A DNA stretch of 64,000 bases from Planobacterium oryzisoli (GCF_015354315.1 NZ_JADKYY010000001.1:62001-126000); one strand, 5' to 3'. Shown: positions 9,101-19,167, counted from the stretch's first letter. Notes: generated by a model not told the origin, from the letters alone. Program-made: numbers and translations.

Positions 9101-10456
9101 ATGATTTTAAACAGCTTATATACCTCGGCACGAAGTGGAAGTGCCCCGTCCTCCGTGGCAAGTAGGACAGACTATCAAAGGGATTTTGACCGCATTGTGT
9201 TTTCCTCGGCTTTCCGTAGGCTTCAGAACAAAACACAGGTTTTTCCATTGCCCGGCAGCGTCTTTGTCCATAACCGTCTTACCCATTCACTGGAAGTCTC
9301 CTCGGTGGGGAGAAGTATTGGAAGTTTAGTGGGAGAATTCATTCATACGCGCTACTATAACGACTTAGACCTTCCCTCGCGGGAGTTTTATCTGCACAAC
9401 TTAAGCAATGTACTTGCAGCAGCCTGTCTTTGCCACGACGTAGGCAACCCTGCCTTTGGTCATTCGGGTGAGGATGCCATAGCCACCTATTTTGAAAAAA
9501 ACGAAGAGGCACTACGCTCTTTGTTTACTGAGGGCGAGTGGATGGACCTGGTGCATTTCGAGGGTAATGCTAATGCAATGCGCACACTCACACACAGACA
9601 AAACGGTAAAGATCAGGGAGGAATACAGCTTACTTTGTCCACTTTAAGCTGCATTGCTAAATATCCATGTGAATCCCTGGCAAAAGACAAGAAGGTGCTT
9701 CACCGGAAGAAATTTGGATTTTTCCAGAGTCAAAAGCAGGTATTTATGGAAATGGCCCACCGAACGGGTATGCTAATGGAGAGTTCTGCACCGTTGGTAT
9801 TTAAACGCCACCCCTTTGTGTGGCTCGTGGAGGCTGCAGACGATATTTGCTACAACATCATCGATATGGAGGATGCCCACCGCTTGGGTATTGTATCAAC
9901 CAGCGATGTAGAAGACCTGTTTCTTCAACTGATAAAGGGTAGCCAAAGCGACCACTCCCGAGTGAAACAGCGTATGGGTGTTCTTACCAATGCCAACGAA
10001 AGGATTTCTTACCTTCGGGCAAAGGTGATCAATACCCTTGTCTCCTCCACTGTAGAACTCTATAAAGAGCAACTTCCCATTATTTTAAACGGAACCCTCT
10101 CGGAGTCTCTTGTGGATACCTACAGTAGGGAGAATCCCGCCATAGGGGCCATACAGAAGTTTTCCCGTGAGAAGATCTACCGCCACCGCTCGGTAGTGGA
10201 AATTGAAAATGCAGGATATAATGTAATGTACGAACTTCTGGACCATTTCATTCCTTGCGTCATTAAGCCAGTAGAAAAGCGTAAATCCTATGATAGAATT
10301 GCCTTGGAGTTAATTCCCCCGCAGTTTCTCTATCCCCAGGCCTCCCTCTACGAGCAGGTACTAGGCGTAGTGGATTTTGTAGCCGGGATGACCGATAATT
10401 TTGCTACCGACCTATACCGCAAAATTAAAGGGATCGATATTGGTATGACCATGTAA
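9101..10456 (+). CDS. dgt: Deoxyguanosinetriphosphate triphosphohydrolase
   Basis: HD-superfamily enzyme that hydrolyses dGTP to deoxyguanosine and triphosphate, adjusting dNTP pools. 451 residues, normal for the long dGTPase type. The N-terminal FSSAFRRLQNKTQVFPL block is diagnostic. Metal ligands are visible at His62 (THSLEV), His112-Asp113 (CLCHDVGNPAFGHSGE) and probably the later VEAADDICYNIIDMEDA Asp. It is transcribed alone, from a very short leader. Confidence 0.95.
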   Translation: MILNSLYTSARSGSAPSSVASRTDYQRDFDRIVFSSAFRRLQNKTQVFPLPGSVFVHNRLTHSLEVSSVGRSIGSLVGEFIHTRYYNDLDLPSREFYLHNLSNVLAAACLCHDVGNPAFGHSGEDAIATYFEKNEEALRSLFTEGEWMDLVHFEGNANAMRTLTHRQNGKDQGGIQLTLSTLSCIAKYPCESLAKDKKVLHRKKFGFFQSQKQVFMEMAHRTGMLMESSAPLVFKRHPFVWLVEAADDICYNIIDMEDAHRLGIVSTSDVEDLFLQLIKGSQSDHSRVKQRMGVLTNANERISYLRAKVINTLVSSTVELYKEQLPIILNGTLSESLVDTYSRENPAIGAIQKFSREKIYRHRSVVEIENAGYNVMYELLDHFIPCVIKPVEKRKSYDRIALELIPPQFLYPQASLYEQVLGVVDFVAGMTDNFATDLYRKIKGIDIGMTM

Positions 10457-10529
10457 GGACCGTCTTTTTTCTGCAATTTTATCGTATCTTTAGACAGGAA
10501 ACACTTTTAACCCCGAAAACACTTTAATT

Positions 10530-11453
10530 ATGTCTTACGTAGCAATATTGGTCTTTATAGGCCTTATTATCTTGTTTGCTTCTTTTTTTACAGTCAAGCA
10601 GCAAACCGCAGCCATCGTGGAGCGCTTTGGAAAGCTCCAATCGGTGCGACATGCGGGATTTCACCTGAAAATCCCACTAATTGACCAAATTTCCAGACGC
10701 ATCAATTTGCGTATTCAGCAGCTGGACGTGATTATCGATACCAAGACGCTCGACAACGTGTTTGTAAAGATGAAAGTATCAGTTCAGTACCAGGTCATTC
10801 GCGAACAAGTCGCCGATGCATTTTATAAACTGGAATATCCTGAAGGACAGATTACCTCGTACGTCTTTGACGTAGTTCGCGCAGAGGTGCCAAAAATGAA
10901 GCTTGACGACGTATTTGTAAGAAAAGACGACATTGCCATTGCAGTAAAAGGCGAATTGCAGGATGCCATGCAGAGCTACGGATACGACATCATCAAGGCG
11001 CTTGTAACGGATATCGATCCTGATGAACAGGTAAAACACGCAATGAACAGAATAAATGCCGCGGAACGTGAAAAAACAGCTGCTGAATACGAATCCGAAG
11101 CGCAGCGCATCCGTATCGTTGCCGTGGCAAAAGCCGAAGCGGAGTCCAAGAAACTCCAGGGGCAAGGTATTGCGGACCAAAGAAGGGAAATTGCAAAAGG
11201 GCTTAAGGAGTCGGTAGAGATGTTAAACAATGTAAATATTAATGCAGCCGAAGCTTCTGCTCTGATAGTAGTTACGCAGCATTACGATACTCTTAACTCA
11301 GTAGGCGCCAACAACCGCAGTAATCTAGTTCTATTGCCCAATTCTCCAACTGCTGCCAGCAATATGCTGAACGATTTGGTAGTGTCCATGGCTGCCACCC
11401 AGCAGTTCGCGGATCTGGATAAAGCTAATTTACAGGGTTCTCCCAAACGGTAG
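10530..11453 (+). CDS. SPFH/Band 7 domain protein (QmcA/HIR-like)
   Basis: 307 residues. One N-terminal membrane anchor (about 4-22, AILVFIGLIILFASFFTV) is followed by a Band 7 domain (about 23-190, starting KQQTAAIVERFGKLQ) and a coiled coil rich in Ala/Glu/Lys (about 170-225, AAEREKTAAEYESEAQRIR). These proteins oligomerise into membrane microdomain scaffolds and often modulate proteases. The architecture is closer to stomatin/QmcA than to HflK or HflC, which would come as a pair. No NfeD partner gene is adjacent. Confidence 0.9.
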   Translation: MSYVAILVFIGLIILFASFFTVKQQTAAIVERFGKLQSVRHAGFHLKIPLIDQISRRINLRIQQLDVIIDTKTLDNVFVKMKVSVQYQVIREQVADAFYKLEYPEGQITSYVFDVVRAEVPKMKLDDVFVRKDDIAIAVKGELQDAMQSYGYDIIKALVTDIDPDEQVKHAMNRINAAEREKTAAEYESEAQRIRIVAVAKAEAESKKLQGQGIADQRREIAKGLKESVEMLNNVNINAAEASALIVVTQHYDTLNSVGANNRSNLVLLPNSPTAASNMLNDLVVSMAATQQFADLDKANLQGSPKR

Positions 11454-11470
11454 AAAGCACCGTAACAAGC

Positions 11471-11510
11471 AAAAAAAAAGGGCTTTCGCACCACGCGAAA
11501 GCCCTTTTTT
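11471..11510. terminator. Strong bidirectional terminator
   Basis: GGGCTTTCGC and GCGAAAGCCC form a 10-bp stem with a 5-nt loop, bordered by A9 on the left and T6 on the right. It serves both the SPFH gene and the converging DUF962 gene. Confidence 0.9.
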
Positions 11511-11808
11511 AATGTCCGGTCCTAATTAATTCTTTTGCCATACGCAGTCCCGCGCGAAAGGTCCATAAGGGCGCTTTGGTGCCTACCGGTCTGGACTTTT
11601 CAAAGAGTAAATGGGAAAGCCAGGGAAGACCAAATCCCACTAGGGGTACATAAAATAAAAACCGCTCTTTTCCCGACAGAAGTACATAGGTTACTACATA
11701 CACTACCAAGACCAGCGAAAGCATATGTATTATGCGTGTGGCAAGCTTTGTATGGGCTGAGAGGTAGGATTTATAAAATGTTTCAAAATCTTGGGCAGGT
11801 TTAGTCAT
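11509..11808 (-). CDS. DUF962 (Mpo1-like) small membrane protein
   Basis: 99 residues with two membrane segments (about 27-45 and 49-68). The signature LVGFGLPWLSHLLFEKSRP followed by PLWTFRAGLRM matches the bacterial single-domain DUF962 family, related to yeast Mpo1, an iron-dependent dioxygenase of 2-hydroxy fatty acids. Candidate iron-binding histidines are His19, His28 and the one in WLSH. The gene begins 8 bp after the permease gene upstream, so they are probably co-transcribed. The enzymatic role here is inferred only from the family. Confidence 0.75.
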   Translation of the reverse strand: MTKPAQDFETFYKSYLSAHTKLATRIIHMLSLVLVVYVVTYVLLSGKERFLFYVPLVGFGLPWLSHLLFEKSRPVGTKAPLWTFRAGLRMAKELIRTGH

Positions 11809-11816
11809 AAGGGGAT

Positions 11817-13502
11817 TTAATTCAAATCTCCATTCAAATCCTGTTCCAGTTTACTATTGCGCATACCGTAGAAAAAATAGATGATCAAACCGATAGCGAA
11901 CCAAATGCCGAACCAAAACCAGTTGTCGTGGGTCATCCCTGTCAGTAAATACAGACACGAACTTAACCCGAGTAATGGAAGCAGGTTCAAATTCTTGAGA
12001 AACGCCAGTACCACTAGAACCAGATTAATCACAATAAAAAGAAATACGGAAAGTCGAAACTCCCCTTCATTAGGATCGTGCCAGTCCATCAGATGATGGA
12101 AAAATTCAGGTTGCCAATAGTAGAATCCAAACAGCCCTCCTAAAAACAAGACGGGAAAGGAGTATTTAGCATTGACATAAGGCAAATGGAAGCGTCCTGT
12201 GAGTTTCTCTTTACGCGGCATGAGAAGGATACCTCCATTGACCAGTACAAAGGCGAATATGGTGCCTATACTGGTAAAATCCAGTATGAAGGACTTATCG
12301 GTAAATAGAATAGGCAGACCCACTGCTACTCCAGTAATCACGGTAGCAAAGGATGGGGTTTTGTATTTAGGGTCAATAGTTGCAAATTTTTTAGGTAGCA
12401 GTCCGTCGCGCGACATGGCATACCATATGCGTGGCTGTCCCATCTGAAAAACCAGTAGCACAGAAGTGATTGCAATGATGGCAGTCACTGCCACTGCAAA
12501 CTCCATCCACGGCATGTTGGCATTTTCTGGAGCAAAGATAAACGCTAAGGGATCACCCACTCCGTCGAATTTCCGATAGTCCACCATTCCGGTAAGAATA
12601 AGTGTGAGGGCCATATAAACCAGGGTACTTAACGCCAAGGCGATGATCATACCACGAGGCAGGTTCTTTTGCGGATTTTTGGTCTCTTCAGAGAGTACAC
12701 TAAGTGCATCAAATCCTATATAGGCAAAAAATACGCCCGATACCGCCGCCATCACACCGGAGAATCCATTGGGCATGAAACTGGGCTCTCCCTCTGCACT
12801 GATGGGCGTCCAGTTTTCTGTATTTATATACCCAATACCTACAAAAATGATTAGAGCTATCACTGCCAGTTTAAGTAGGACCAGTAGGTTGTTGATATTT
12901 TTACTTTCCTTAATACCTATGTATACCAGTGCTGTGATTAGTGCATTGATCATAAGGGCGGGTACATCCAGTATAACCCTTAAATTCCCGAGCATGGGCG
13001 CCGTATTCCAAGCATTGATAAGGTCTTTATTCTCAGATGCCCCTTCGTAGGCCTTTCGCGCCTCGGGATACGAGGTAGAAAGATAGTCAGGGACATGCAC
13101 GCCCAGACGCTCCAAGAAACTGGTAAAATAATCACTCCAGGAGAAGGCCACATAGATATTTCCGAAGGAGTACTCCATGATCAGGGCCCAGCCTATGATC
13201 CAGGCGATAAGTTCCCCAAAGCTGGCATACGCATAAGTGTATGCGCTCCCGGCTTTTGGAATGCGGCTAGCGAACTCGGCGTAGGATAGTGCGGTAAAAG
13301 CACAAGCAAAACCGCAGATGATATACAGGGACAGCACTCCTGGGCCTCCGCGAAAAATAGCTTCCCCCAAGCTGCTGAAGCTACCTGCGCCAATGATTGC
13401 GGCGAGTCCAAAAAAGACAATGTCCCAGATGCCCAGTACGCGACGAAGACTCGTGGACTGGTCGTTGGCATCGTAGGTTTTTCTTCTGAAAAGTTGGTTC
13501 AT
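11817..13502 (-). CDS. APC-family amino acid permease (CAT-like)
   Basis: 561 residues with about 12-14 hydrophobic segments. The N-terminal GIWDIVFFGLAAIIGAGSFS and the following SYAEFASRIPKAGSAYTYAY are signatures of the amino acid-polyamine-organocation superfamily; the long loop after the fourth segment and the FAYIGFDALSVLSEETKNP block place it with cationic amino acid transporter-like proteins. The substrate cannot be assigned from sequence. A minus-strand promoter box (TACATTTG) lies 18 bp upstream. The DUF962 gene follows in the same direction. Confidence 0.92.
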   Translation of the reverse strand: MNQLFRRKTYDANDQSTSLRRVLGIWDIVFFGLAAIIGAGSFSSLGEAIFRGGPGVLSLYIICGFACAFTALSYAEFASRIPKAGSAYTYAYASFGELIAWIIGWALIMEYSFGNIYVAFSWSDYFTSFLERLGVHVPDYLSTSYPEARKAYEGASENKDLINAWNTAPMLGNLRVILDVPALMINALITALVYIGIKESKNINNLLVLLKLAVIALIIFVGIGYINTENWTPISAEGEPSFMPNGFSGVMAAVSGVFFAYIGFDALSVLSEETKNPQKNLPRGMIIALALSTLVYMALTLILTGMVDYRKFDGVGDPLAFIFAPENANMPWMEFAVAVTAIIAITSVLLVFQMGQPRIWYAMSRDGLLPKKFATIDPKYKTPSFATVITGVAVGLPILFTDKSFILDFTSIGTIFAFVLVNGGILLMPRKEKLTGRFHLPYVNAKYSFPVLFLGGLFGFYYWQPEFFHHLMDWHDPNEGEFRLSVFLFIVINLVLVVLAFLKNLNLLPLLGLSSCLYLLTGMTHDNWFWFGIWFAIGLIIYFFYGMRNSKLEQDLNGDLN

Positions 13503-13519
13503 AGTTTTGTTGAAAAAAA

Positions 13520-13527
13520 CAAATGTA
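13520..13527 (-). promoter_or_regulatory. -7 promoter box of the permease gene
   Basis: TACATTTG on the minus strand fits TAnnTTTG, giving a predicted leader of about 12 nt. Confidence 0.5.
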
Positions 13528-13670
13528 AGTAAAAATGTTTTTTATTGGTTAAAAACCCCCGAGGGTGGTGGATTACCTATGGGGTTGCTCGCCCGAATTT
13601 TTAGATAACTTTAACAGTTATCCACAAACTAACAACCTACCCAAAACTTGCATAGATAAGAAGTTTTCTA

Positions 13671-13678
13671 TACTTTCG
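13671..13678 (+). promoter_or_regulatory. Promoter of the TPR/barrel pair
   Basis: TACTTTCG at the -7 position (one mismatch to TAnnTTTG), with a TTG at 13648-13650 as the -33 element, spacing 20 bp. Transcription would start near 13684, about 30 nt before the ATG. A consensus DnaA-box-like TTATCCACA lies just upstream at about 13618. Confidence 0.5.
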
Positions 13679-13714
13679 TTGATCAAATGTGATTAACTTT
13701 TTAAGTGTTAAAAC

Positions 13715-16675
13715 ATGAATTCGAATCGTTTAGCCCTAATTGCGGGCCTCTTTTTTGCCGCTCAAGCGCAAGGGCAACAATCCTCTTTCTTTACCGACCG
13801 CGAAGCCTACCGTTTCCAACTGGCGGAGAATCTATTCCAATCTAAAATTTACAAGGCTGCGCAGCATGAATATGCCCGACAGTATTTCTATAACCAATCC
13901 CTTTCCAACTCCCAAAAAGAAGCAGCCCAATTTTTTGATAACGTCATTGGGGTAGTCCTGGAAAAACAGTACGCAGAGAAGGGACTGGATGCTTTTCTCT
14001 TGCAGTATCCTAATTCGGCTTATTTCGCCCAGGCCAGCATGCCTCTGGCCGACTACTACCTGGCAAAAAAAGAATTCTCCAAAGCACTCGACATACTACT
14101 GGACATCAATCAATACCAGTTGTCCCGTGAAGATAATGCGCGCTATGTCCTTAAACTCGGATACAGCAAATTCATGACCGGGGATACGGCCGGCGCCACT
14201 GAAGCATTGCAGGAAGCCTATGCCCAGAGCTTCGGACAGACCCGTTCCCAGATAGCCTATATGCTGGGACATCTATATTATGCCCAGGGAGAAAACCAAC
14301 AGGCTTTCACGTATTTCGAGCAGTTAAGAGACGAGCCTACCTACAGTGCTTTGGTTAGGCCTTATTACGTGCAGCTACACTACAATGAAAAGCAGTACGA
14401 TATGGCCATAGAAGCGGGTACTTCCTTACTGAACGACGTGCTTTCAGAGGAGTACCGCGCCGAGGTACACAAGATAATTGGAGAGAGCTATTTCATGCAG
14501 AATGAATATACTCAGGCGTATCCACACCTTAAACATTATGTGGATTTCACACCAGAGCCTACGCATAGCGATCTCTACCAAATGGGTTTTGTGGCAAGTC
14601 AGATAGGTAACTTCCCGGAAGCGGTCTCGTACTACAACCGAATCGTCAACACCGATTCGCCACTGGCACAAAATGCGTACTACCAATTAGGTAATGCCTA
14701 TTTACAGGCCGATCAGAAACTTGAGGCCTTGTCGGCCTTTCGTTCCGCGTACCAAATGTCCTACGATGCGGATGTGAAAAAGAAGGCCCACCTACAATAT
14801 GCAAAACTCTCCTACGATATAGGAAATCCTTTCGAGGCAGCCCCTACCGTACTGCAAAACTATTTGGAAAACTATCCCGGGGAACAGGCAAGCACAGAGA
14901 TCAGTGCATTGCTGGTAAAATCCTACCTCTATTCCGGAAATTATAAAGAAACACTCGAGGCCATAGACCGATTACCCTCTTCGACCCCTACTACCGATAA
15001 GATTGACCAGGAAGTTTCCTTCCTTCTAGGAACCGAGGAGTTTAACAAAGGTAATATGGATGCCGCCGAGGCCTATTTTCTCCGCTCCCTTGAACACAAA
15101 GCTAATACCGAATTCAATTTGAGGGCTCAGTACTGGCTGGCGCAAACCTATTATCAGAAACAACAGTACGAGCAGGCACAAAAGGGATTCTTGGCCTTAG
15201 AGGGCAAGCAGTTTGAAGAAAGTCAGCAGCTTGCTTACGACCTGGCGTACAGCTATTTCAAAAACAAGCAGTTTGATTTGGCGGAACGTTATTTCACCCT
15301 GTATCTAAGCAATCCGAAAGAGGAGTTTTTACAGGATGCAAGACTTCGCCTTGCCGACACCTATTATGCCAACAATAAACTCTCGGAAGCCCTGGCCATT
15401 TACGAGGAGACCGAAAATCTTTCGGACTATTCCCTGTATCAGAAAGCCATGGCATTTGGATTCAAAGGCGATTCCATGGCTAAGATTCAGCACCTAAAAG
15501 AATTGGTGGATCGCTATCCGGATTCAACCTACAAAGGGGATGCGCTCTACGAATTAGGGGTAGCCTACAGTTCGAACGAAGACTACAAAAATGCAGAAAC
15601 TTATTTTAGCAGGGTAGAGAAGGAATCCTCCGACATGCAGTTAATAGCCAATGCCCGCATTTACAGTACGCAGAACCTTGTGGACCAAAACCGAAATGAT
15701 GAAGCGCTTAAACGGTTCGAAGACCTGGCACTGGAATATAAAAATACTGCGGTGGCACAAAGAGTCGTACTTGCGGCGCGTCCACTCTATCTTCAAAAGG
15801 GTGATGTGCAAGGGTACCAGGCACTGGCCGAGCGGGCAGGTGTTGCCTTGGATCAGGGCGCCATTGAGGAGATCAGTTTAAGTGCTGCAAAAGCGCTCTA
15901 TGCGGAGAAAAAGTACCAGCAGGCTATTCCGCTCTACGAAAAGTACCTCATCGAAAATCCTTCCGGGCAGAACCTGGCCCAGGCTCAGTTTGAACTGGGA
16001 GAAAGTTTCTACTACACACAGCAGTATTCAAAAGCGGTTTTGGTGTTCCAGGCAATCACTACTTCACCCAACGACTATACCGAGCAGGCGCAGGGACGCC
16101 TTGCGCAGATTTACCTAAGAGAGGAGAATTACGAGCAGGCAAAACCAGTGCTTACCGCACTGGAAAAAGCAAGTGCTCCGGCACTACGCAGCTACGCCCT
16201 GGTGGAGCTCATGAAGCTTGCCGCACTCGAGAAAAACTGGAAGGAGGCCGAACTACTTTCCCAGCGGGTACTTCAAGACACCAGTAATCCACAGTCTATC
16301 AGAGAACTGGCGCAGGCAATCGAGGCCCGGTCTCTTATGCATAGAGGACGCGATGAGATGGCTAGAAAAGCATACGAGCCCCTTGAGCGCTCTTCAAACA
16401 CTGAGGTTGCAGCAGAGGCTCTTTATGCAAAAGCGTTCTATCAAAATAAAGCTAAAGCCTACAAGAGCTCCAACGAGACCGTATTCCGCCTAGCCAACAA
16501 TTATGCTTCCGAACAGTACTGGGGCGCCAAAGCATTGGTAGTACTTGCCAGCAACTACATAGGACTAAAAGACAACTACCAGGCCAGCTACACTATTGAT
16601 CAGATTATAGAAAATTATGGTGATTATCCCGATGTGGTTGCCGAGGCGCGCGCGCTGAAAAGTAAAATAAAATAG
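13715..16675 (+). CDS. Large periplasmic TPR protein
   Basis: 986 residues with a signal peptide (cleavage near AQAQGQ, about residue 20) and tetratricopeptide/Sel1-like helical repeats across nearly the whole length; repeated patterns such as ALYELGVAYSSNEDYKNAETYF and QFELGESFYYTQQYSKAVLVF are clear. TPR proteins scaffold protein complexes. Long secreted TPR proteins encoded just before an outer-membrane barrel are common in Flavobacteriia. The barrel gene follows after 46 bp in the same direction, so the two probably work together in the cell envelope. The precise role is unknown. Confidence 0.88.
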   Translation: MNSNRLALIAGLFFAAQAQGQQSSFFTDREAYRFQLAENLFQSKIYKAAQHEYARQYFYNQSLSNSQKEAAQFFDNVIGVVLEKQYAEKGLDAFLLQYPNSAYFAQASMPLADYYLAKKEFSKALDILLDINQYQLSREDNARYVLKLGYSKFMTGDTAGATEALQEAYAQSFGQTRSQIAYMLGHLYYAQGENQQAFTYFEQLRDEPTYSALVRPYYVQLHYNEKQYDMAIEAGTSLLNDVLSEEYRAEVHKIIGESYFMQNEYTQAYPHLKHYVDFTPEPTHSDLYQMGFVASQIGNFPEAVSYYNRIVNTDSPLAQNAYYQLGNAYLQADQKLEALSAFRSAYQMSYDADVKKKAHLQYAKLSYDIGNPFEAAPTVLQNYLENYPGEQASTEISALLVKSYLYSGNYKETLEAIDRLPSSTPTTDKIDQEVSFLLGTEEFNKGNMDAAEAYFLRSLEHKANTEFNLRAQYWLAQTYYQKQQYEQAQKGFLALEGKQFEESQQLAYDLAYSYFKNKQFDLAERYFTLYLSNPKEEFLQDARLRLADTYYANNKLSEALAIYEETENLSDYSLYQKAMAFGFKGDSMAKIQHLKELVDRYPDSTYKGDALYELGVAYSSNEDYKNAETYFSRVEKESSDMQLIANARIYSTQNLVDQNRNDEALKRFEDLALEYKNTAVAQRVVLAARPLYLQKGDVQGYQALAERAGVALDQGAIEEISLSAAKALYAEKKYQQAIPLYEKYLIENPSGQNLAQAQFELGESFYYTQQYSKAVLVFQAITTSPNDYTEQAQGRLAQIYLREENYEQAKPVLTALEKASAPALRSYALVELMKLAALEKNWKEAELLSQRVLQDTSNPQSIRELAQAIEARSLMHRGRDEMARKAYEPLERSSNTEVAAEALYAKAFYQNKAKAYKSSNETVFRLANNYASEQYWGAKALVVLASNYIGLKDNYQASYTIDQIIENYGDYPDVVAEARALKSKIK

Positions 16676-16721
16676 AAATTGATTACTGCCCCCAAAGATT
16701 TTGGGCACATTCCAATAAATT

Positions 16722-18503
16722 ATGAAAAAAGCATTACCTACATACCTATCGCTAGCCACCTTTTTAATCATGGGGTACTCCTACGGTCAAATTGGAGAAG
16801 AGCGTCTCATACTGGATAAACAAAGAGAACCCGAAGTTAATAAGATCGATAAGAAAAAGACCTCGGTGGAACGTATAAAAAACTATCCACCGGAGGAAAA
16901 AAATGCGGTACCTATTGAGTACCAAATTGAAAATGTTCCTGCGATCTCAGACTTCAAAACATCGCTAATTCAGGGACGGGATATTACTCCTACTATAAAG
17001 CAGGACTATAAGAATAATTATTTCCGGATTGGATACGGTAATTATGCACGGATTCTGGCCGATGGTAATCTCTCTGCTGCACTGGATGAAAAAACAGATG
17101 TTGGTCTGGATATGCATTTTCTTTCCACCGATGGACTCAAGAAACTTTATCCGTGGAACTCCAGTGCAAGTGATGCTAAGATTGGCGGATATCTGAATTC
17201 GTACGCCGAAAAAGGAAAATTTAATTTATCTGCGGACTATGGATTCAAAGACTATAACTACTACGGCATTTATGCCATGCAACCAGACTCTGGTATAGAC
17301 CTGACGCAAAAGACGAATGTGATTGGAGTGCGTGGACACTATGATTTCTATTCCAACGAGATACTTAACGATGCGCGTCTGGAAACTGGATTCCTGTCGG
17401 ACCACTTTGATGCTAAGGAAAGTCATATTTCGGCCGGAATCAATCTCTCTAAGCATGGAGTAGCCCTTGGAGGAGAAGAATTTTTGCTTAATGCAGATTT
17501 AGGTTTGGGCGTGGAGTCTCTAAGCAATGAGTTCCTGCTGGCCTCCAGGTCAGAAAACAAATTAGTGAATTTAGCAATTACCCCTAGCATAACCCTAGCC
17601 CGAGGAGAGTCGTATCTGCGTTTAGGAGCAGGTTTTGATTTTCTTTCTTCTCAATATTCCACAGTGAATACACCGGGAAGTACAAACGACAAGACGTATT
17701 GGTTCCCTCAGGGAGAGCTACTTATAGCGGCAGCTCCTGAATTTAAATTTTTTGCAGGGGTTAGGGGAGGAGTACATATACATTCCTATGCTGATATGCT
17801 TGAGGAAAACCCTTTTCTTCTTTCTGACCAGCAGACCAAATCAACAATCGAAAAGTACCATGTGTATTTCGGACTCAAAGGGGATCTTTTGGAGAATTTA
17901 AAATACGAATTTAAGGGAGGATTTGGAAAATTACTCGATGCGCAGTACTTCCGAGCCAATTCCCTTTTGGACAATAACTACACACTAAACCGTTCGGCTT
18001 ATAATTTTGCAAATACGTTTTCTGCGGCCTATAGCGATGCCGACCTCTCTGAAGTGACCCTTCAGGTGCAGTATTTCCCGTTCGCAAACCTCGCTCTTGA
18101 TGCGTTGGTGGAATACCAAAAATACAAACTGCCAGATGGTATGCAGATCTACTACAAGCCGGAAGTGGTTTCCTCCCTTGGTGGCCGCTATACACTTCTG
18201 GACAATAAATTGGATTTAGGGGCGCGTATATTGCTTTCCTCTGCACGGTATACAAACGCTTTTACCATCGGCAGCGAACCAGCAGATCCTATGCAGGAAG
18301 CTATGCGTTATACCTGGACGCAGGTGGAAAACGAAAAACTCGAAGGATTTGTAGATATGAATGTTTCTGCAGAGTACCGAATTCATAAAAATTTCAGTAT
18401 TTTTGCGCTCGGAAATAACCTGCTCAACAACAACTACCAGCAGTTCAAAGGATACAAAGTGCTGGGAGCTCAAGTAATGGGAGGGGTAAAGATTATTTTC
18501 TAA
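16722..18503 (+). CDS. TonB-dependent-receptor-like outer-membrane barrel protein
   Basis: 593 residues with a signal peptide (about 1-22). A short polar N-terminal region without a recognisable plug domain is followed by a long series of alternating aromatic/polar strands typical of an outer-membrane beta-barrel, ending in the aromatic-terminated VMGGVKIIF, a C-terminal Phe as expected for BAM recognition. It may be a plugless barrel or a specialised receptor. It is probably co-transcribed with the upstream TPR gene; a hairpin (TGCCC against GGGCA, about 16687-16707) in the 46-bp gap could reduce read-through. Confidence 0.8.
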   Translation: MKKALPTYLSLATFLIMGYSYGQIGEERLILDKQREPEVNKIDKKKTSVERIKNYPPEEKNAVPIEYQIENVPAISDFKTSLIQGRDITPTIKQDYKNNYFRIGYGNYARILADGNLSAALDEKTDVGLDMHFLSTDGLKKLYPWNSSASDAKIGGYLNSYAEKGKFNLSADYGFKDYNYYGIYAMQPDSGIDLTQKTNVIGVRGHYDFYSNEILNDARLETGFLSDHFDAKESHISAGINLSKHGVALGGEEFLLNADLGLGVESLSNEFLLASRSENKLVNLAITPSITLARGESYLRLGAGFDFLSSQYSTVNTPGSTNDKTYWFPQGELLIAAAPEFKFFAGVRGGVHIHSYADMLEENPFLLSDQQTKSTIEKYHVYFGLKGDLLENLKYEFKGGFGKLLDAQYFRANSLLDNNYTLNRSAYNFANTFSAAYSDADLSEVTLQVQYFPFANLALDALVEYQKYKLPDGMQIYYKPEVVSSLGGRYTLLDNKLDLGARILLSSARYTNAFTIGSEPADPMQEAMRYTWTQVENEKLEGFVDMNVSAEYRIHKNFSIFALGNNLLNNNYQQFKGYKVLGAQVMGGVKIIF

Positions 18504-18516
18504 AAAAAATATCGCC

Positions 18517-18588
18517 GGGCCCATAGTTTAATGGATAGAATTAAAGATTCCGGTTCTTTAGGTTGAGGTTCGATTCCTCATGGGCCTA
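18517..18588 (+). tRNA. tRNA-Arg (anticodon CCG)
   Basis: Cloverleaf read by eye: acceptor GGGCCCA/TGGGCCT (G-U at the first pair), anticodon stem AAAGA/TCTTT with loop TTCCGGT so the anticodon is CCG, and T stem TGAGG/CCTCA with loop TTCGATT. Discriminator A, CCA not encoded. It decodes CGG. A strong terminator follows directly. Confidence 0.92.
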
Positions 18589-18592
18589 CTGC

Positions 18593-18637
18593 AAAGGAAA
18601 AGCGTCTGTTTTTAACAGCGCTTTTCCTTTTTTTTAT
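18593..18637 (+). terminator. Terminator of tRNA-Arg
   Basis: GGAAAAGCG/CGCTTTTCC with an inner CTGTT/AACAG stem (one bulged T, TTT loop) and a following T8 tract. Confidence 0.88.
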
Positions 18638-18676
18638 TTCTGGCGAGACTAAGGGTGTTCTAAGGTATTAACGGTA

Positions 18677-19144
18677 TTATTTTAAGCCAAAGTACGACTC
18701 GATATACCGCTGTAGTGCCATATCGGGTGAGGTTTTGTACCATTTAAGTATATGGTTTTTGTCTGCTTCCATCTCCTTGTAGTACCCAAGCACGCGGGGA
18801 GCCTTCTCCTGGGAGATATACCGCATTAGCCTGATTTCCACATTGGAAGGATCTTTGCGCACTGCGGCACTCATCTGTTCTTTTCCGTTTTTAAAATGTT
18901 TGTATTTATTAAGGACATTGGCGTCGTGTTTGGCCATAAAGAAATAACCCACCGCCAAAAAACTCTGGTAGATCGGTAGCTTGGTTTTATTGTAACCTGC
19001 CATGGATCGCGCAATAAGCTGCTTTCCCGCGGCCGCGGATTCTTCGCCCTGTTTAAGATAACCACGAAGCTCGGGAATTGTTTGACTTTGGCTGAGCATA
19101 GCTACAGATAATAGGATGAAAGTAAAAAATTTCTTCATAATCAT
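18677..19144 (-). CDS. Secreted conserved hypothetical protein
   Basis: 155 residues with an N-terminal signal peptide (FFTFILLSVAMLSQSQ, cleavage near 21). The mature part is alpha-helical and basic, with a TPR-like look (AVGYFFMAKHDANVLNKY; AVRKDPSNVEIRLMRYI). I do not recognise a characterised family. It lies 23 bp downstream of ribA on the same strand, so it may share its transcript; two in-frame start ATGs are 2 codons apart. Confidence 0.65.
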   Translation of the reverse strand: MIMKKFFTFILLSVAMLSQSQTIPELRGYLKQGEESAAAGKQLIARSMAGYNKTKLPIYQSFLAVGYFFMAKHDANVLNKYKHFKNGKEQMSAAVRKDPSNVEIRLMRYISQEKAPRVLGYYKEMEADKNHILKWYKTSPDMALQRYIESYFGLK

Positions 19145-19167
19145 TCGATTAACCTTTTGTGCGTAGG

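Noticed and set aside
13600-13700. Possible replication origin at a TTATCCACA DnaA box
   Set aside because: Only one perfect box, one with one mismatch (TGTGATTAA) and no cluster or AT-rich repeat; it lies far from dnaA. A single box also occurs near 61948. Insufficient for an oriC call.
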